DNA of 64,000 nucleotides. It comes from Bifidobacterium amazonense. Lineage in GTDB: Bacteria > Actinomycetota > Actinomycetes > Actinomycetales > Bifidobacteriaceae. Shown piece by piece: positions 16,754-26,235 of this stretch. Position 1 is the stretch's first letter. Each line of letters opens with the position of its first letter. Location: assembly GCF_018555435.2 (NCBI RefSeq), contig NZ_JAFEJT020000002.1:61407-125406 (forward strand). The letters are read 5' to 3'. The notes under the pieces are model-generated. The model was not told the origin of the DNA and made no database searches. It saw only the letters and a program-made list of their open reading frames with translations. The translations under genes and the position numbers were made by a program.

Positions 16754-17521
16754 ATGGCATTGACGGACGGCGGCGGCAACGACGACAAGCGCTTCGGCAC
16801 CAAGGAGTATGCGTTCACCGACGAGCAGAAGGACGCGATCGCCACGCTCGCCAGCTCGAACGTGTACGCCAAGCAGTCCAAGTGGAAGACGTTCCGCGAG
16901 TTGCCAGCGGACCAGAAGTGGCCGTTCTTCGTGCAGAACTTCCTGCTGAACACGGCGATCGCGGTCGGCGCCTCCGCCCTGATCATCGCGATGGCGTGCA
17001 CGATGCTGTTCAAGGCTCCCGACCCGCAGATCGCGGTCGCCGGCTTCAACATGGCCGACGCCACCGATCAGTGCGACCAGCTGAAGGCCGGGTTCGTCAA
17101 GGACCAGAACATCTCCGACGACCGTCTCGTCGACATCGACTGCTCGTATCTGCTGACCGACGGCAACGGCTACACCGACGATTCCGCCAAGATCATGGCG
17201 ATGGTCACGGCCGGGCAGATCAACATGGTCGTGGCCGGCAAGGACACGTTCGCCATGCTGGTCGAGCGCGGCTATGTGACGCCGCTCAAGAACATCGAGA
17301 AGTCGGCCGAGCTCAAGCAGCTGGCCGCCGACGGCGCGCTCGTCGACAAGAAGGGCGAGCCGACCGACGACACGGCCAAGGCGCAGGGACTCGATCTGGC
17401 GAAGTCCTCGACGTGGACCGGCATCAGCGGTCTGCCCGACGACGCGATCATCGGCGTGAGCAACGTCACCAAGGGCACCGACCACGTGCGCGACTTCATC
17501 GACTTCCTCAAGTTCGAGTAG
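16754..17521 (+). CDS. Membrane-anchored protein with solute-binding-like outer domain, unnamed
   Basis: 255 residues. A charged cytoplasmic N-terminus (about 45 residues) is followed by one membrane helix (FLLNTAIAVGASALIIAMACTML shortened: about residues 57-79). The outer domain contains IMAMVTAGQINMVVAGKD and LVERGYVTPLKNI, segments that resemble one lobe of a periplasmic-binding-protein fold, but I cannot assign a ligand. GGGGAGG precedes the ATG. It stands alone between GH78 and the GH120-like gene with its own promoter, so its link to glycan use is only by position. Confidence 0.6.
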   Translation: MALTDGGGNDDKRFGTKEYAFTDEQKDAIATLASSNVYAKQSKWKTFRELPADQKWPFFVQNFLLNTAIAVGASALIIAMACTMLFKAPDPQIAVAGFNMADATDQCDQLKAGFVKDQNISDDRLVDIDCSYLLTDGNGYTDDSAKIMAMVTAGQINMVVAGKDTFAMLVERGYVTPLKNIEKSAELKQLAADGALVDKKGEPTDDTAKAQGLDLAKSSTWTGISGLPDDAIIGVSNVTKGTDHVRDFIDFLKFE

Positions 17522-17642
17522 CGGGCGGGTCGCCGCTGCCGCCATTGCCGCCGCCGACTCACGGCGTGTCTGAGCGACTTTGTATGTAGATTGAACTATA
17601 TCCGGTCGTTGATAGTGGCGATGTCAGTGTTGTCAATGACTG

Positions 17643-17664
17643 GAACGTTGTAGAAGAACGTTGT
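17643..17664 (+). repeat. Two direct GAACGTTGT repeats before the GH120-like gene
   Basis: GAACGTTGT occurs at 17643-17651 and 17656-17664 (period 13). The AACGTT core resembles halves of the LacI-type operators seen near 22102. Possible regulator half-sites. Confidence 0.3.
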
Positions 17665-17732
17665 GGAAACCGTGTCCCGACGCGGACGCAGCAGTGGGGC
17701 GGCGCCGGGACGAAGCGAAGGAGCGTAACGGC

Positions 17733-19925
17733 ATGACCGTATACCATGTCTCACAGCAGGCGGCCATTGCCGCCGCGGACGGCAGCGAGGCCCGTCCGTT
17801 CGCGACGATCAACGAGGCGGCATCGATCGCGCGCGCCGGCGACGAGATCGTCGTGCACGCGGGCGTGTACCGCGAGTCGGTGGATCCGCGGTACGGCGGC
17901 GAAAGCGCGGACAACCGCATCGTGTACCGCGCGGCCGAAGGCGAGCCGCGGCCGGTGATCAAGGGTTCGGAGCGTGTGACGACGTGGGAGCGCGTGGACG
18001 AGCAGGGCTCGCCCGTCGCCGCCGATGCGCCCATCCCCGCGGACGGCGCGGTGTGGAAGGCCGTGCTGCCGAACGCGATGTTCGGCTCGTTCAACCCGTA
18101 CTCCCGCACGGTGTACGGCGACTGGGTGATCGACGCCAGCTCGCACGCGCGTGCGCTGCGCGAGGGCGACGACGGCCTGTCCGCGGCCGCGCAGGCCGCC
18201 GCAGCCGGATATCTCGAGCGTCCCGCCTGCCATCTCGGCGACGTGTACCTCAACGGCAAGTCGTTCTACGAGGCGTTCAGCCTCGCCGAAGTCGCGCATC
18301 CCGCCCCGCGCACGGTCGGCTTCGACTACGGCGCGTGGCGCAACGGCCCGATCCTCGACGATCCGGCCGCCACGCTGAACGTCTGGTACGCCAAGGTCGA
18401 GGGCGACGAGCGCACCGGCACCACGACGATCTGGGCGAACTTCCACGACGCGGACCCGAACGAACAGCTCGTCGAGATCAACGTGCGCGAAACCTGCTTC
18501 TACCCGTCCAAGCCGCAGGTCAACTACATCACCGTGCGCGGCTTCGAACTCGCGCAGGCGGCCACCCCGTGGGCCCCGCCGACCGGCGACCAGGTCGGCC
18601 TGATCGGCGCGCACTGGTCGCGCGGCTGGATCATCGAAGGCAACGTCATCCACGACGCGAAATGCTCCGCCGTCTCCCTCGGCAAGGAGGGTTCGACCGG
18701 CGACAGCGACTGCACGCGCACGCGCCGCAAGTCCGGCTACCAGTACCAGATGGAGGCCGTGTTCAAGGCGCTGCGCTTCGGGTGGAAGAAGGGCGTGGTC
18801 GGCGGACACGTCGTGCGCGGCAACGTCATCCACGACTGCGGGCAGAACGGCGTCGTCGGCCACATGGGCTGCGCGTTCAGCACGATCGAACGCAACGAGA
18901 TCTTCAACATCGCGACCAAACACGAGTTCTGGGGCCACGAGATCGGCGGCATCAAGCTGCATGCGGCCGTCGACACGGTCATCCGCGGCAACAACGTGCA
19001 CGACTGCACGCTCGGCATGTGGCTCGACTGGCAGACTCAGGGCACGCACATCGACCGCAACGTCTTCTGGAAGAACATGCGCGACATCATGATCGAAGTC
19101 AGCCACGGACCGTACACGGTCAGCGACAACGTGCTCGCCTCGCCGATCAGCCTCGACGTGATCTCCGACGGCGGCGCGTACGTGAACAACCTCATCGCCG
19201 GCACGATCCGGCTCGGCCGCGTGCTCGACCGTTCCACGCCGTACCACTTCCCGCACACCACCGAGCCGGCCGGTTCCGCGTTCGTCTACGGCGGCGACGA
19301 CCGGTTCGTCAACAACCTGTTCGTCCAGCCCGCCGGCACGCCGGCCGACGCTGACGAACAGTCCGGCTGGATGGCCGAGGGTCACGGCACGCGCGCGTAC
19401 AACCTGCAGGCCCGGCACGAGAAGATGCTCGGCGCGGGGGAGCACGGCGAGCGTCCGGTCACGCTCGACGACTACCGTGCGCTCGCCTCGCGCGTGGTGG
19501 GCGCCGCCGACGAGGAGGTGTTCCGCAACGTGCCGCAGCCGGTGCTGGCCCGCGACAACACGTATCTGGGCGGCGCGCGCGAGCTGCTCGGCGAGCCGGG
19601 CGCGATCGTGCGCGGCGGCGACTGGACGGTTGCGCTTGCGCAGGATGCGGACGATCGTCACGTCACGCTCACGGTCGCCGCGGTGCCGGTCGATGCGGCC
19701 GACGCTGCCGATGCGGCTGACCTGTCCGTCTTCGGCGAGGGTGCGATCGTGTGCACCGCCGATCTGGGCGAGCCGCGCGTCGTCGAGGCCCGCTTCGAGC
19801 ATCCGGACGGCATGCCGTTCGTCTTCGACACGGACATCAATGGCACGCCGCGCGCCGAGAGCAGCTCCCGCGGCCCGCTCGCCGGGCTTGCGCCCGGTAA
19901 GTCGGCGACGGTCTGGGCACGCTGA
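17733..19925 (+). CDS. Right-handed beta-helix glycosidase, GH120 beta-xylosidase-like
   Basis: 730 residues without a signal peptide. The N-terminus (YHVSQQAAIAAADGSEARPF, then DEIVVHAGVYRESVDP and ADNRIVYRAAEGE) follows the GH120 pattern. A long beta-helix built from repeated turns such as GWIIEGNVIHDAKCS and HVVRGNVIHDCGQNG comes next, then a C-terminal beta domain. GH120 beta-xylosidases are known from bifidobacteria and act on xylo-oligosaccharides. GAAGGAG lies nine bases before ATG 17733. An alternative is another beta-helix sugar enzyme such as a pectate-lyase-like protein; the motif order favours GH120. Confidence 0.68.
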   Translation: MTVYHVSQQAAIAAADGSEARPFATINEAASIARAGDEIVVHAGVYRESVDPRYGGESADNRIVYRAAEGEPRPVIKGSERVTTWERVDEQGSPVAADAPIPADGAVWKAVLPNAMFGSFNPYSRTVYGDWVIDASSHARALREGDDGLSAAAQAAAAGYLERPACHLGDVYLNGKSFYEAFSLAEVAHPAPRTVGFDYGAWRNGPILDDPAATLNVWYAKVEGDERTGTTTIWANFHDADPNEQLVEINVRETCFYPSKPQVNYITVRGFELAQAATPWAPPTGDQVGLIGAHWSRGWIIEGNVIHDAKCSAVSLGKEGSTGDSDCTRTRRKSGYQYQMEAVFKALRFGWKKGVVGGHVVRGNVIHDCGQNGVVGHMGCAFSTIERNEIFNIATKHEFWGHEIGGIKLHAAVDTVIRGNNVHDCTLGMWLDWQTQGTHIDRNVFWKNMRDIMIEVSHGPYTVSDNVLASPISLDVISDGGAYVNNLIAGTIRLGRVLDRSTPYHFPHTTEPAGSAFVYGGDDRFVNNLFVQPAGTPADADEQSGWMAEGHGTRAYNLQARHEKMLGAGEHGERPVTLDDYRALASRVVGAADEEVFRNVPQPVLARDNTYLGGARELLGEPGAIVRGGDWTVALAQDADDRHVTLTVAAVPVDAADAADAADLSVFGEGAIVCTADLGEPRVVEARFEHPDGMPFVFDTDINGTPRAESSSRGPLAGLAPGKSATVWAR

Positions 19926-19936
19926 GATCGTTGATC

Positions 19937-19980
19937 GCCATATAGCCACGCTCAGGCGGGCCTGGGCGTGGCTATATGGC
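19937..19980. terminator. Bidirectional terminator hairpin
   Basis: A 15-bp perfect stem (19937-19951 and 19966-19980) with a GC-rich loop lies between the convergent GH120-like and AraC-family genes. Confidence 0.7.
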
Positions 19981-20053
19981 GAGTACTGCCCGTTGTGCCA
20001 CCATATTGAGGCATATTCAAGGCGGACGTCGGGCGGTCTCTCCTGACGGGGAC

Positions 20054-20911
20054 CTACTTGTCTTCGACAAGCCCCGACGGATCGGTGAACCGCTGGCGGT
20101 ATTCGCGCGGCGACATGCCGATGACCCGCCGGAACGCCTTGGAGAACGCGAATGCGCTGCGGTAGCCGCATGATTCGGCGATGTCCTGCACGCTCATGCC
20201 GGTCTTGCGCAGCCATTCGCACGCCTGATACGTCTTCGCCTTGGCGATGAACAGCTGCGGTGTGGTCTGCAGATGCTCCTGGAACAGCTCGTACAGATAC
20301 GTGCGGCTGATGAACAGCGCCTCCGCGATCTCGCCCACGTGCAGCGGCGAGTCCATATGCCCGTAGATGTACTGCATGGCTCGCGTGATGTACTCGTTGC
20401 TTTTCGGCGTGATGTTGGCGGGTATGTTCTGCGGCGGCGTCGCCGTGGAGGACGTTTCGATGACGGTGGCGAGGAACTGCGAGAGCAGTCCGTTGAGTCG
20501 CAGTCCGTTCGAGAACGTGCGTTCCGAACAGCCGAGCATGTCGGTGACGATGCCGTCCAGCCGCGCCGGATCGGCGATGTCGATCACCGCGCAGGTCGGT
20601 CCGAATCCGCAACGCGCCATGAGTTCGAGCACGTCGTCGCCACGGAACGTCACCCAGGACGTGGTGCATACGTCCGCAAAATCGGTGTGGTGCATGACCG
20701 GCGTGTCCGCGGGCAGGGAGATGCACTGGCCGGCATGCACCGGCCAGTAGACGCCGTCGATGTAGTAGTGCGCGCGGCCTTCGGTGATCAGGTGCAGCGA
20801 ATGGAACAGGTGGGCGTTCGGCCCGTAGATCGCGCGGATGTCGTGCTCGCGCCCGGCGGACAGGAACCGGACGTCCGGCGGGGCCACCTCGTATTCAAGC
20901 GACTGCTTCAT
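20054..20911 (-). CDS. AraC-family transcriptional regulator
   Basis: 285 residues. An N-terminal cupin-like sugar-sensing domain (HSLHLITEGRAHYYIDGVYW, HAGQCISLPADTPV) precedes the AraC double helix-turn-helix (HVGEIAEALFISRTYLYELF, then MSVQDIAESCGYRSAFAFSK and GMSPREYRQRF). It overlaps the stop of the LacI gene at 20908 by 4 nt, so the two are translationally coupled and likely govern the divergent sugar ABC importer that starts at 22449. AraC members of this type usually activate; the effector is unknown. Confidence 0.9.
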   Translation of the reverse strand: MKQSLEYEVAPPDVRFLSAGREHDIRAIYGPNAHLFHSLHLITEGRAHYYIDGVYWPVHAGQCISLPADTPVMHHTDFADVCTTSWVTFRGDDVLELMARCGFGPTCAVIDIADPARLDGIVTDMLGCSERTFSNGLRLNGLLSQFLATVIETSSTATPPQNIPANITPKSNEYITRAMQYIYGHMDSPLHVGEIAEALFISRTYLYELFQEHLQTTPQLFIAKAKTYQACEWLRKTGMSVQDIAESCGYRSAFAFSKAFRRVIGMSPREYRQRFTDPSGLVEDK

Positions 20912-21957
20912 CGCGACTGCGTGGACTCGCGTTCGAGCAGCGTGAAGCCGATCGTCGTCTTCGTGGCCGTCAACGGCTCGCCCTCATGGTCGATCTGCTG
21001 TTTGAGACTGAGCATGACGAGCCTGGCGAGCTGCTGCATGTCCACGCTGATCGTCGTCAGCGACGGGACATGGAAGCCGCCCTCGCGCACGCCGTCGAAG
21101 CCGATCACCTTCACGTCATCCGGCACTCGGATGCCGCAGTCGGCCAGCGCGCGGATCGCGCCGATCGCGGCCGAATCGTTCAGACAGAACAGCCCGTCGA
21201 ACGGAATGCGGCCGGACTTGGCCAGCTCGTGCACCGAGTCGATCGCATGCTCCTCGCTCATGCCCTCGACCGCGATCACCGTCGACTCGTCGTACGGCAG
21301 GCCGAGGTCGAGCAGCGCGGCCCGGGCGCCGCGCATGCGCAGCTTCATCGGGCTGGGGGAGTGCAGGAAATCCTTCTTTTCCAAGTACGACGGGCCGATC
21401 AGCCCGATGTTGCGGCAGCCGCGTTCGGCCAGGTACTGCACGGCCGCGCGCGCCCCCTCCTCGTTCGGGAAGACGACGGACGAGACGACCGGCTGCTCCT
21501 CGCACGAGTCGATGAGCACGGCCGGCTTGCCGTGGACGATCTTCTCGAACAGGTCGCCGGACAGGCCGGACGCGTGCGCGATCACGCCGTCCGACAGTAC
21601 GCCGGAGAACAGCGAGCTCGACAGCGTGCTCTGCAGCGCGGCCGACGAGTATTTCGTCTGCTGCAGGAACGGCGTGTATCCGTTCGCGACGACGGCGCTC
21701 GACATGACGTCGATGAGCTTGGAATAGAACGGGATGTCGTATTCGTTGACGATGATCTGGATGATGCCGCTGCGGCCCGTCTTCAGCGCGCTCGCCGACA
21801 CGTTGGTCTCGTAGCCGATGTTCTGCGCGATGGCGAGGACGCGTTCGCGCGTCTTGTCGCTGACGCCGGGGGCGTTGCGCAGGGCTTTGGATACGGTCAT
21901 GGCGGAAACACCGGCCGCCGACGCGACATCCTTCAAAGTTGCGGCGCTGCGTTTCAT
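20908..21957 (-). CDS. LacI-family regulator, likely repressor of the ABC importer
   Basis: 349 residues: helix-turn-helix TLKDVASAAGVSAMTVSKALRNAPGVS, hinge IGYETNVSASALKTGRSG, then the effector domain (IIQIIVNEYDIPFYSKLIDV, GLFCLNDSAAIGAIRAL, VIGFDGVREGGFHVPSLTT). It is divergent from the importer genes and coupled to the AraC gene downstream. A 21-bp palindrome at 22102-22122 and a GTTAGCGTTAAC site at 22314 lie between it and the importer and are likely its operators, giving autoregulation and transporter control. This pairing is inferred from position. Confidence 0.9.
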   Translation of the reverse strand: MKRSAATLKDVASAAGVSAMTVSKALRNAPGVSDKTRERVLAIAQNIGYETNVSASALKTGRSGIIQIIVNEYDIPFYSKLIDVMSSAVVANGYTPFLQQTKYSSAALQSTLSSSLFSGVLSDGVIAHASGLSGDLFEKIVHGKPAVLIDSCEEQPVVSSVVFPNEEGARAAVQYLAERGCRNIGLIGPSYLEKKDFLHSPSPMKLRMRGARAALLDLGLPYDESTVIAVEGMSEEHAIDSVHELAKSGRIPFDGLFCLNDSAAIGAIRALADCGIRVPDDVKVIGFDGVREGGFHVPSLTTISVDMQQLARLVMLSLKQQIDHEGEPLTATKTTIGFTLLERESTQSR

Positions 21958-22101
21958 GGCTGACTCGACTCTCCTTGTGCGCCTTCGCGCGTGGTGATGC
22001 TTGCTAAGACCCGGGGCTCGCCATCGGTGACGGGTTCGGGGCCTATCCTTCTTTGGCTTATCGATAACTATAGCATAACCCTAACGTTGGCTGATCGTGT
22101 C

Positions 22102-22122
22102 ATCGTTAACAACGTTAATGAT
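22102..22122. promoter_or_regulatory. LacI-type operator, 21-bp palindrome
   Basis: ATC(G)TTAAC-AAC-GTTAA(T)GAT has 9-bp arms with one mismatch pair around a 3-nt centre, typical for LacI dimers. It lies nearer the regulator gene (start 21957) and may serve autoregulation. Confidence 0.6.
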
Positions 22123-22268
22123 TGCGTTGACAATGCTGGGCATAGTGCGAAACGCCGGGAGTTCTAAGTGTTGAAAGCGCTTATGGTGCAACGGTTGTCG
22201 CGTGTCAACGGCGATTTTTTGACTCGATTCATTGAATTTCCGCCACTCGTGAACATTGGGATATGTTT

Positions 22269-22277
22269 TGTGGACAA
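22269..22277 (-). other. Single DnaA-box match
   Basis: The minus strand reads TTGTCCACA, a full match to the DnaA box consensus. Only one copy is seen here, so a chance match or a local regulatory role is more likely than an origin. Confidence 0.25.
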
Positions 22278-22284
22278 ATGCACG

Positions 22285-22327
22285 TTGCGAAGGTTATGGG
22301 GCTGGTGCATTATGGTTAGCGTTAACC
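22285..22327 (+). promoter_or_regulatory. Promoter and operator of the sugar ABC importer
   Basis: TTGCGA (22285-22290), a 17-nt spacer and CATTAT (22308-22313) form a plausible promoter. Directly after it, GGTTAGCGTTAACC (22314-22327) is a near-perfect palindrome at the expected transcription start. The same GTTAGCGTTAAC core precedes the GH43 gene at 27819. A leader of about 120 nt follows before the ribosome site. The rest of the 21958-22448 gap holds the operator at 22102 and no gene. Confidence 0.55.
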
Positions 22328-22448
22328 CCCACAACGAGGTGAACCGAACAACAGAACCAACAACTTGGACGGTGGCTTTCCTGGCTGTTCAAGCCGTTGG
22401 TTTGCGAGGTTCGAGCATGCATGGCGCATGTTGAGGAAAGGAACAATC

Positions 22449-24074
22449 ATGAACAAGGGTGTGGCTAAGAAGGCTCTCTCCGGCGTCGCTGCCGCGGGTG
22501 CCGCCGCGATGCTGCTGACGGGCCTTGCGGCCTGCGGCCAGAGCACCGCCGCCAACAAGAAGACTTCCGATGGCAAGCCGATCGTCACGATCCTGGTGCA
22601 GCAGAACACCACCCAGATCCCGATCGGCCAGATGACTTGGGCCAAGGAGCTCGAGAAGGAATCCGGCGCGAAGATCGAGTGGAAGGTCGTGCTCGACACC
22701 GCATGGAGCCAGCAGAAGAACGCCGCCCTCGCCGCCGGCGATCTGTCCGATCTGAACATTCGCGCCTACCACCCGGATGACGCCTCGCAGAACCCGAGCG
22801 CCTTCGAGGACCTCGCGCAGGACATGGACAAGCTGCCGAACGTCGAGGCGTTCTTCAAGGAGCAGCCCGTCGCCAAGAAGTTCGTCGAGGTCGAAGGCCA
22901 CCTGTGGGTGCTCCCGTCCAGCCGTGGTAAGGCGTTCTCCGCCTCCGGCCAGCACATGCTCATCAACAAGACCTGGCTCGACAAGCTCGGCCTGAAGGTT
23001 CCGACCACGTGGAAGGAACTCACCAAGGTCCTCGAGGCGTTCAAGACCCAGGACCCGAACGGCAACGGCAAGCAGGATGAGATCCCGATGAACCTGCGCG
23101 CTCTGCCGACCGACCAGCTCGCCGGCTGGTGGAGCCCGTTCCTGTTCATGAACTCGACCGGCATCGCCACGCACTTCAACTCCGGCCCGTCCGGCACCGG
23201 CATCTACGTCAAGGACGGCAAGGTCGGCAACATGATGCAGACTGACGAGTTCCGTCAGGTGCTCAACTACCTCGCCTCCCTCAAGAAGGAAGGCCTGGTC
23301 CCGGATGACTGGGTCACCTCCGACAAGTACGACTCCCGTAACCAGGTCGGCGGCAACACCGCCCAGGTCGGCGTGGTCTTCGGATGGGACGCCACCGCGT
23401 TCGGCACCGTCGGCTCCGACCTGTACAACCAGTACATCACCATCCCGGTCCCGTCCGCCGACGGCGTCTCCGCCGACGACACCGTGTGGGATGCCTCCGG
23501 CGTCTCCGGCGCCAACGAGTACGAGGACTACCACATGGCCATGTCCTCCAAGGCCGCCAACAAGGATGCCTGCCTGAAGATCATCAACCTGCTCTATTCG
23601 GAGAAGTACTCCGTCCAGCAGCTCTACGGCTCCATGACCGACGGCTACCTTGAGAAGACCGGCGACAACACCTACAAGGTCACCGAGAAGTTCGTCGAGG
23701 AGCGCGACGCCCAGAAGACCCCGGCCCTCGAGGATCGTCTCGCCGGCTGGATCCCGGACGCCGATGAGTTCGAAGGCGACAAGAACCTGACCTCCATCGT
23801 CGAGGCCGACAAGCCGTACGCCGAGCAGTACTCGCACCTGAACGGCGAGAAGGACTACATGCCGATCTACGTGCGCCTGTCCGCCGCCGACCAGACCACC
23901 TACGCGAACAACAACACCACCATCGCGACCACCGCGATGCCGCTCATCGCGAAGATGGCCCAGAACGGCGCCGACGACGCCACGTGGAACAGCCTGCAGG
24001 ATCAGCTCAAGTCCATGAACATCCAGCAGAACGTCGACCTGTGGCAGAAGGCCTACGACAAGTACGTCAAGTAG
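22449..24074 (+). CDS. ABC transporter solute-binding lipoprotein (LplA/YtcQ type)
   Basis: 541 residues. The signal peptide ends in the lipobox LTGLAAC, giving a diacylated Cys near residue 29. The rest is a large type 1 solute-binding protein of the LplA/YtcQ class (about 500-550 residues), whose members take up uronate-containing or other complex oligosaccharides such as aldouronic acids in Bacillales. AGGAAAGGAACA precedes the ATG. A rho-independent hairpin follows (24086-24136) before two permease genes, which should keep the binding protein in excess. No ATPase gene is present; bifidobacterial importers often share one encoded elsewhere. Confidence 0.9.
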   Translation: MNKGVAKKALSGVAAAGAAAMLLTGLAACGQSTAANKKTSDGKPIVTILVQQNTTQIPIGQMTWAKELEKESGAKIEWKVVLDTAWSQQKNAALAAGDLSDLNIRAYHPDDASQNPSAFEDLAQDMDKLPNVEAFFKEQPVAKKFVEVEGHLWVLPSSRGKAFSASGQHMLINKTWLDKLGLKVPTTWKELTKVLEAFKTQDPNGNGKQDEIPMNLRALPTDQLAGWWSPFLFMNSTGIATHFNSGPSGTGIYVKDGKVGNMMQTDEFRQVLNYLASLKKEGLVPDDWVTSDKYDSRNQVGGNTAQVGVVFGWDATAFGTVGSDLYNQYITIPVPSADGVSADDTVWDASGVSGANEYEDYHMAMSSKAANKDACLKIINLLYSEKYSVQQLYGSMTDGYLEKTGDNTYKVTEKFVEERDAQKTPALEDRLAGWIPDADEFEGDKNLTSIVEADKPYAEQYSHLNGEKDYMPIYVRLSAADQTTYANNNTTIATTAMPLIAKMAQNGADDATWNSLQDQLKSMNIQQNVDLWQKAYDKYVK

Positions 24075-24085
24075 CCACTGACCTG

Positions 24086-24136
24086 AAGGCGTGAAGGCCA
24101 TAGATACGCCCCTGTGACCTTCACGCCTTTTCTTTT
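24086..24136 (+). terminator. Rho-independent terminator/attenuator between binding protein and permeases
   Basis: AAGGCGTGAAGG pairs with CCTTCACGCCTT across a 20-nt loop, followed by TTTTCTTTT. Partial read-through would set a high binding protein to permease ratio. Confidence 0.85.
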
Positions 24137-24220
24137 GCCTTTCGTCCGTCGCCTCCTTGCGGGGAGGCCTCGGCAATGTATCAGATCCAAGTATTCACAT
24201 CTCATATCAAGGAGTTCATG

Positions 24221-25198
24221 ATGGCGGTTAAGGAGAAGGCTGCCGCGTCCGTGGTCGATGCCGCGGGCGTGGTTGATAATACTGCCGCGCGTAAGGCGTT
24301 GCCGTGGCCGAAGCGTTTGGCTTGGCACATTCAGCATTATTGGCAGCATTGGTTGATGGCCCTGCCTGCGATGGTGTTTGTGTTTATTTTCGCGTATATC
24401 CCGATGTATGGCATCCAGTTGGCGTTTCGTGATTTCGTGCCGTCGAAGGGTTTGACTGGTGGCCAGTGGGTTGGGATGAAGTATTTCAACCAGTTCTTCA
24501 CCTCTCCGATGTTCTCGAAGGTGATGGTCAACACGATCAAGATCAGTCTGGGAACCCTGGTGTTGGGGTTCATCGCGCCGATCGTCCTGGCGTTGTTGAT
24601 CAATCAGATCCATTCGACGAAGGTGAAGGGGTTCGTGCAGACGATCACGTATATGCCGCACTTCATCTCGACGGTGGTGATCGTCGCGATGTTGAACATC
24701 TTCCTGACTCCTAATACGGGTTTGTTGGGTCGTTTCTTCGGTGGGACGAGCCTTCTTGATAATCCGGATATGGTCGCGCCGATCTATTGGCTGAGCGAGG
24801 TGTGGCAGCATTGTGGTTGGAACGCGATCATCTATCTGGCGGCGCTTTCTTCGGTTGACGTGAGCCTGTATGAGGCGGCGAAGATCGATGGTGCGGGTCG
24901 TATGCAGTTGATCCGGTATGTGGATATCCCGACGATCATGCCGACGTGCGTGATCCTGTTGATCATGAACATGGGCAGCATCCTGAGCGTTGGTTTCGAG
25001 AAGGTCCTCCTGATGCAGAACGCCATGAACCTGCCGGGTTCGCAGGTGATCGCGACGTATACGTACATGATCGGCCTGAAGTCGTTCCAGTTCTCGTATG
25101 CCACGGCGATCGGTTTGTTCAATACGTTGATCAATTTCGCGTTCCTGATCCTGGCGAACTGGATCAGCAAGCGCGTGTCGGACACGAGCATCTTCTAA
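24221..25198 (+). CDS. ABC sugar transporter permease (LplB type)
   Basis: 325 residues with six predicted membrane helices after a charged N-terminus of about 60 residues. The MalF/LplB-type EAA loop is visible (YEAAKIDGAGRMQLIRYVDIP). It pairs with the permease at 25234 and the lipoprotein at 22449. Two adjacent ATGs (24218, 24221) follow AAGGAG; 24221 has the better spacing. Codon use differs from its neighbours: many TTG, TAT and GAT codons where nearby genes use CTG/CTC, TAC and GAC, hinting at separate ancestry. Confidence 0.93.
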   Translation: MAVKEKAAASVVDAAGVVDNTAARKALPWPKRLAWHIQHYWQHWLMALPAMVFVFIFAYIPMYGIQLAFRDFVPSKGLTGGQWVGMKYFNQFFTSPMFSKVMVNTIKISLGTLVLGFIAPIVLALLINQIHSTKVKGFVQTITYMPHFISTVVIVAMLNIFLTPNTGLLGRFFGGTSLLDNPDMVAPIYWLSEVWQHCGWNAIIYLAALSSVDVSLYEAAKIDGAGRMQLIRYVDIPTIMPTCVILLIMNMGSILSVGFEKVLLMQNAMNLPGSQVIATYTYMIGLKSFQFSYATAIGLFNTLINFAFLILANWISKRVSDTSIF

Positions 25199-25233
25199 AC
25201 GGCGTGGATTAGTGGGAAAGGTTAGGTAGCGTC

Positions 25234-26190
25234 ATGTCGAGTGCAAGCGTTTCCGTCGCGCCGAAGAAGAGCGGCGCGGATATTCCGTTCAACAAGCATG
25301 TGGCCCAGCATCGTGAGCCTGGTGATTGGGTCGCGGACATCGTGATCTGGGTCCTGTTGGCTTTGATCGTGGCGGTGGTGGTCTACCCGTTGTGGTTCGT
25401 GGTGATCGCGTCGTTCTCGAATCCGGCGATGGTCTCGACGGGCAAGGTCACGATCCTGCCGGTGGACATCAATTTCGGCGGCTACGAGAAGGTGTTCTCC
25501 GATAGCCGTATCTGGATCGGTTACAAGAACACGATCGTGTATTCGGTGGTGGGCACGGCGTTGAACATGATCGTGACCCTGCCGGCCGCGTTCGCCCTGT
25601 CGCGGGTGGATTTCAAGCCGCGTCGCGTGATCCTGTTCCTGTTCACGTTCACGATGTATTTCGCGGGCGGCCTGATCCCTTCCTACCTGTTGTATAAGGA
25701 TCTGAACCTGTTGGACAACATGTGGGTGTTCATCCTGCCGGGCGCCGTGAGCGTGTGGAATCTGATCATCGCGCGCTCGTTCTTCGAAACCTCGATCCCT
25801 GAGGAGTTGCATGATGCGGCGCAGATCGACGGCCTGTCGTTCTTCGGGTATTTCCTCAGGATCGTGATCCCCCTGTCGAGCGCGATCATCGCCGTGCTGG
25901 GCCTGTACTACTTCGTGGGCCATTGGAACGACTATTTCACGGGTCTGATCTATATCCGTACGGATACGAAGCAGCCGTTGCAGATGGTGTTGCAGAACAT
26001 CCTGCTGGCGAACCAGACCCAGCAGGGCGGTGCGGGCAACGGCGGCCAGTCGGCGTTGCAGCAGCAGCAGTTGGCGGACCAGATCAAGTACGGCGTGATC
26101 ATCGTGTCGACCGCCCCCCTGCTGATCCTGTACCCGTTCCTGCAGAAGTACTTCAACAAGGGCGTCATGATCGGCGCCGTCAAGGGCTGA
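25234..26190 (+). CDS. ABC sugar transporter permease (YtcP/LplC type)
   Basis: 318 residues, six membrane helices, with the EAA loop as EELHDAAQIDGLSFFGYFLR and YtcP-type features such as RSFFETSIPEELHDAA and the C-terminal LLILYPFLQKYFNKGVMIGAVKG. It completes the LplA/LplB/YtcP-type importer; no ATPase gene is nearby. The first half shares the TTG/TAT-rich codon use of the preceding permease. It starts 36 nt after that gene. A near-perfect inverted-repeat element follows its stop. Confidence 0.93.
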   Translation: MSSASVSVAPKKSGADIPFNKHVAQHREPGDWVADIVIWVLLALIVAVVVYPLWFVVIASFSNPAMVSTGKVTILPVDINFGGYEKVFSDSRIWIGYKNTIVYSVVGTALNMIVTLPAAFALSRVDFKPRRVILFLFTFTMYFAGGLIPSYLLYKDLNLLDNMWVFILPGAVSVWNLIIARSFFETSIPEELHDAAQIDGLSFFGYFLRIVIPLSSAIIAVLGLYYFVGHWNDYFTGLIYIRTDTKQPLQMVLQNILLANQTQQGGAGNGGQSALQQQQLADQIKYGVIIVSTAPLLILYPFLQKYFNKGVMIGAVKG

Positions 26191-26235
26191 CGGGATCGGC
26201 CTGCCGGCCGATACTGTGTCATCAGCGGCTAGAAA

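Noticed and set aside
22269..22277. Replication origin from the DnaA-box match
   Set aside because: Only one box, no cluster or AT-rich unwinding region, and no dnaA or dnaN nearby.
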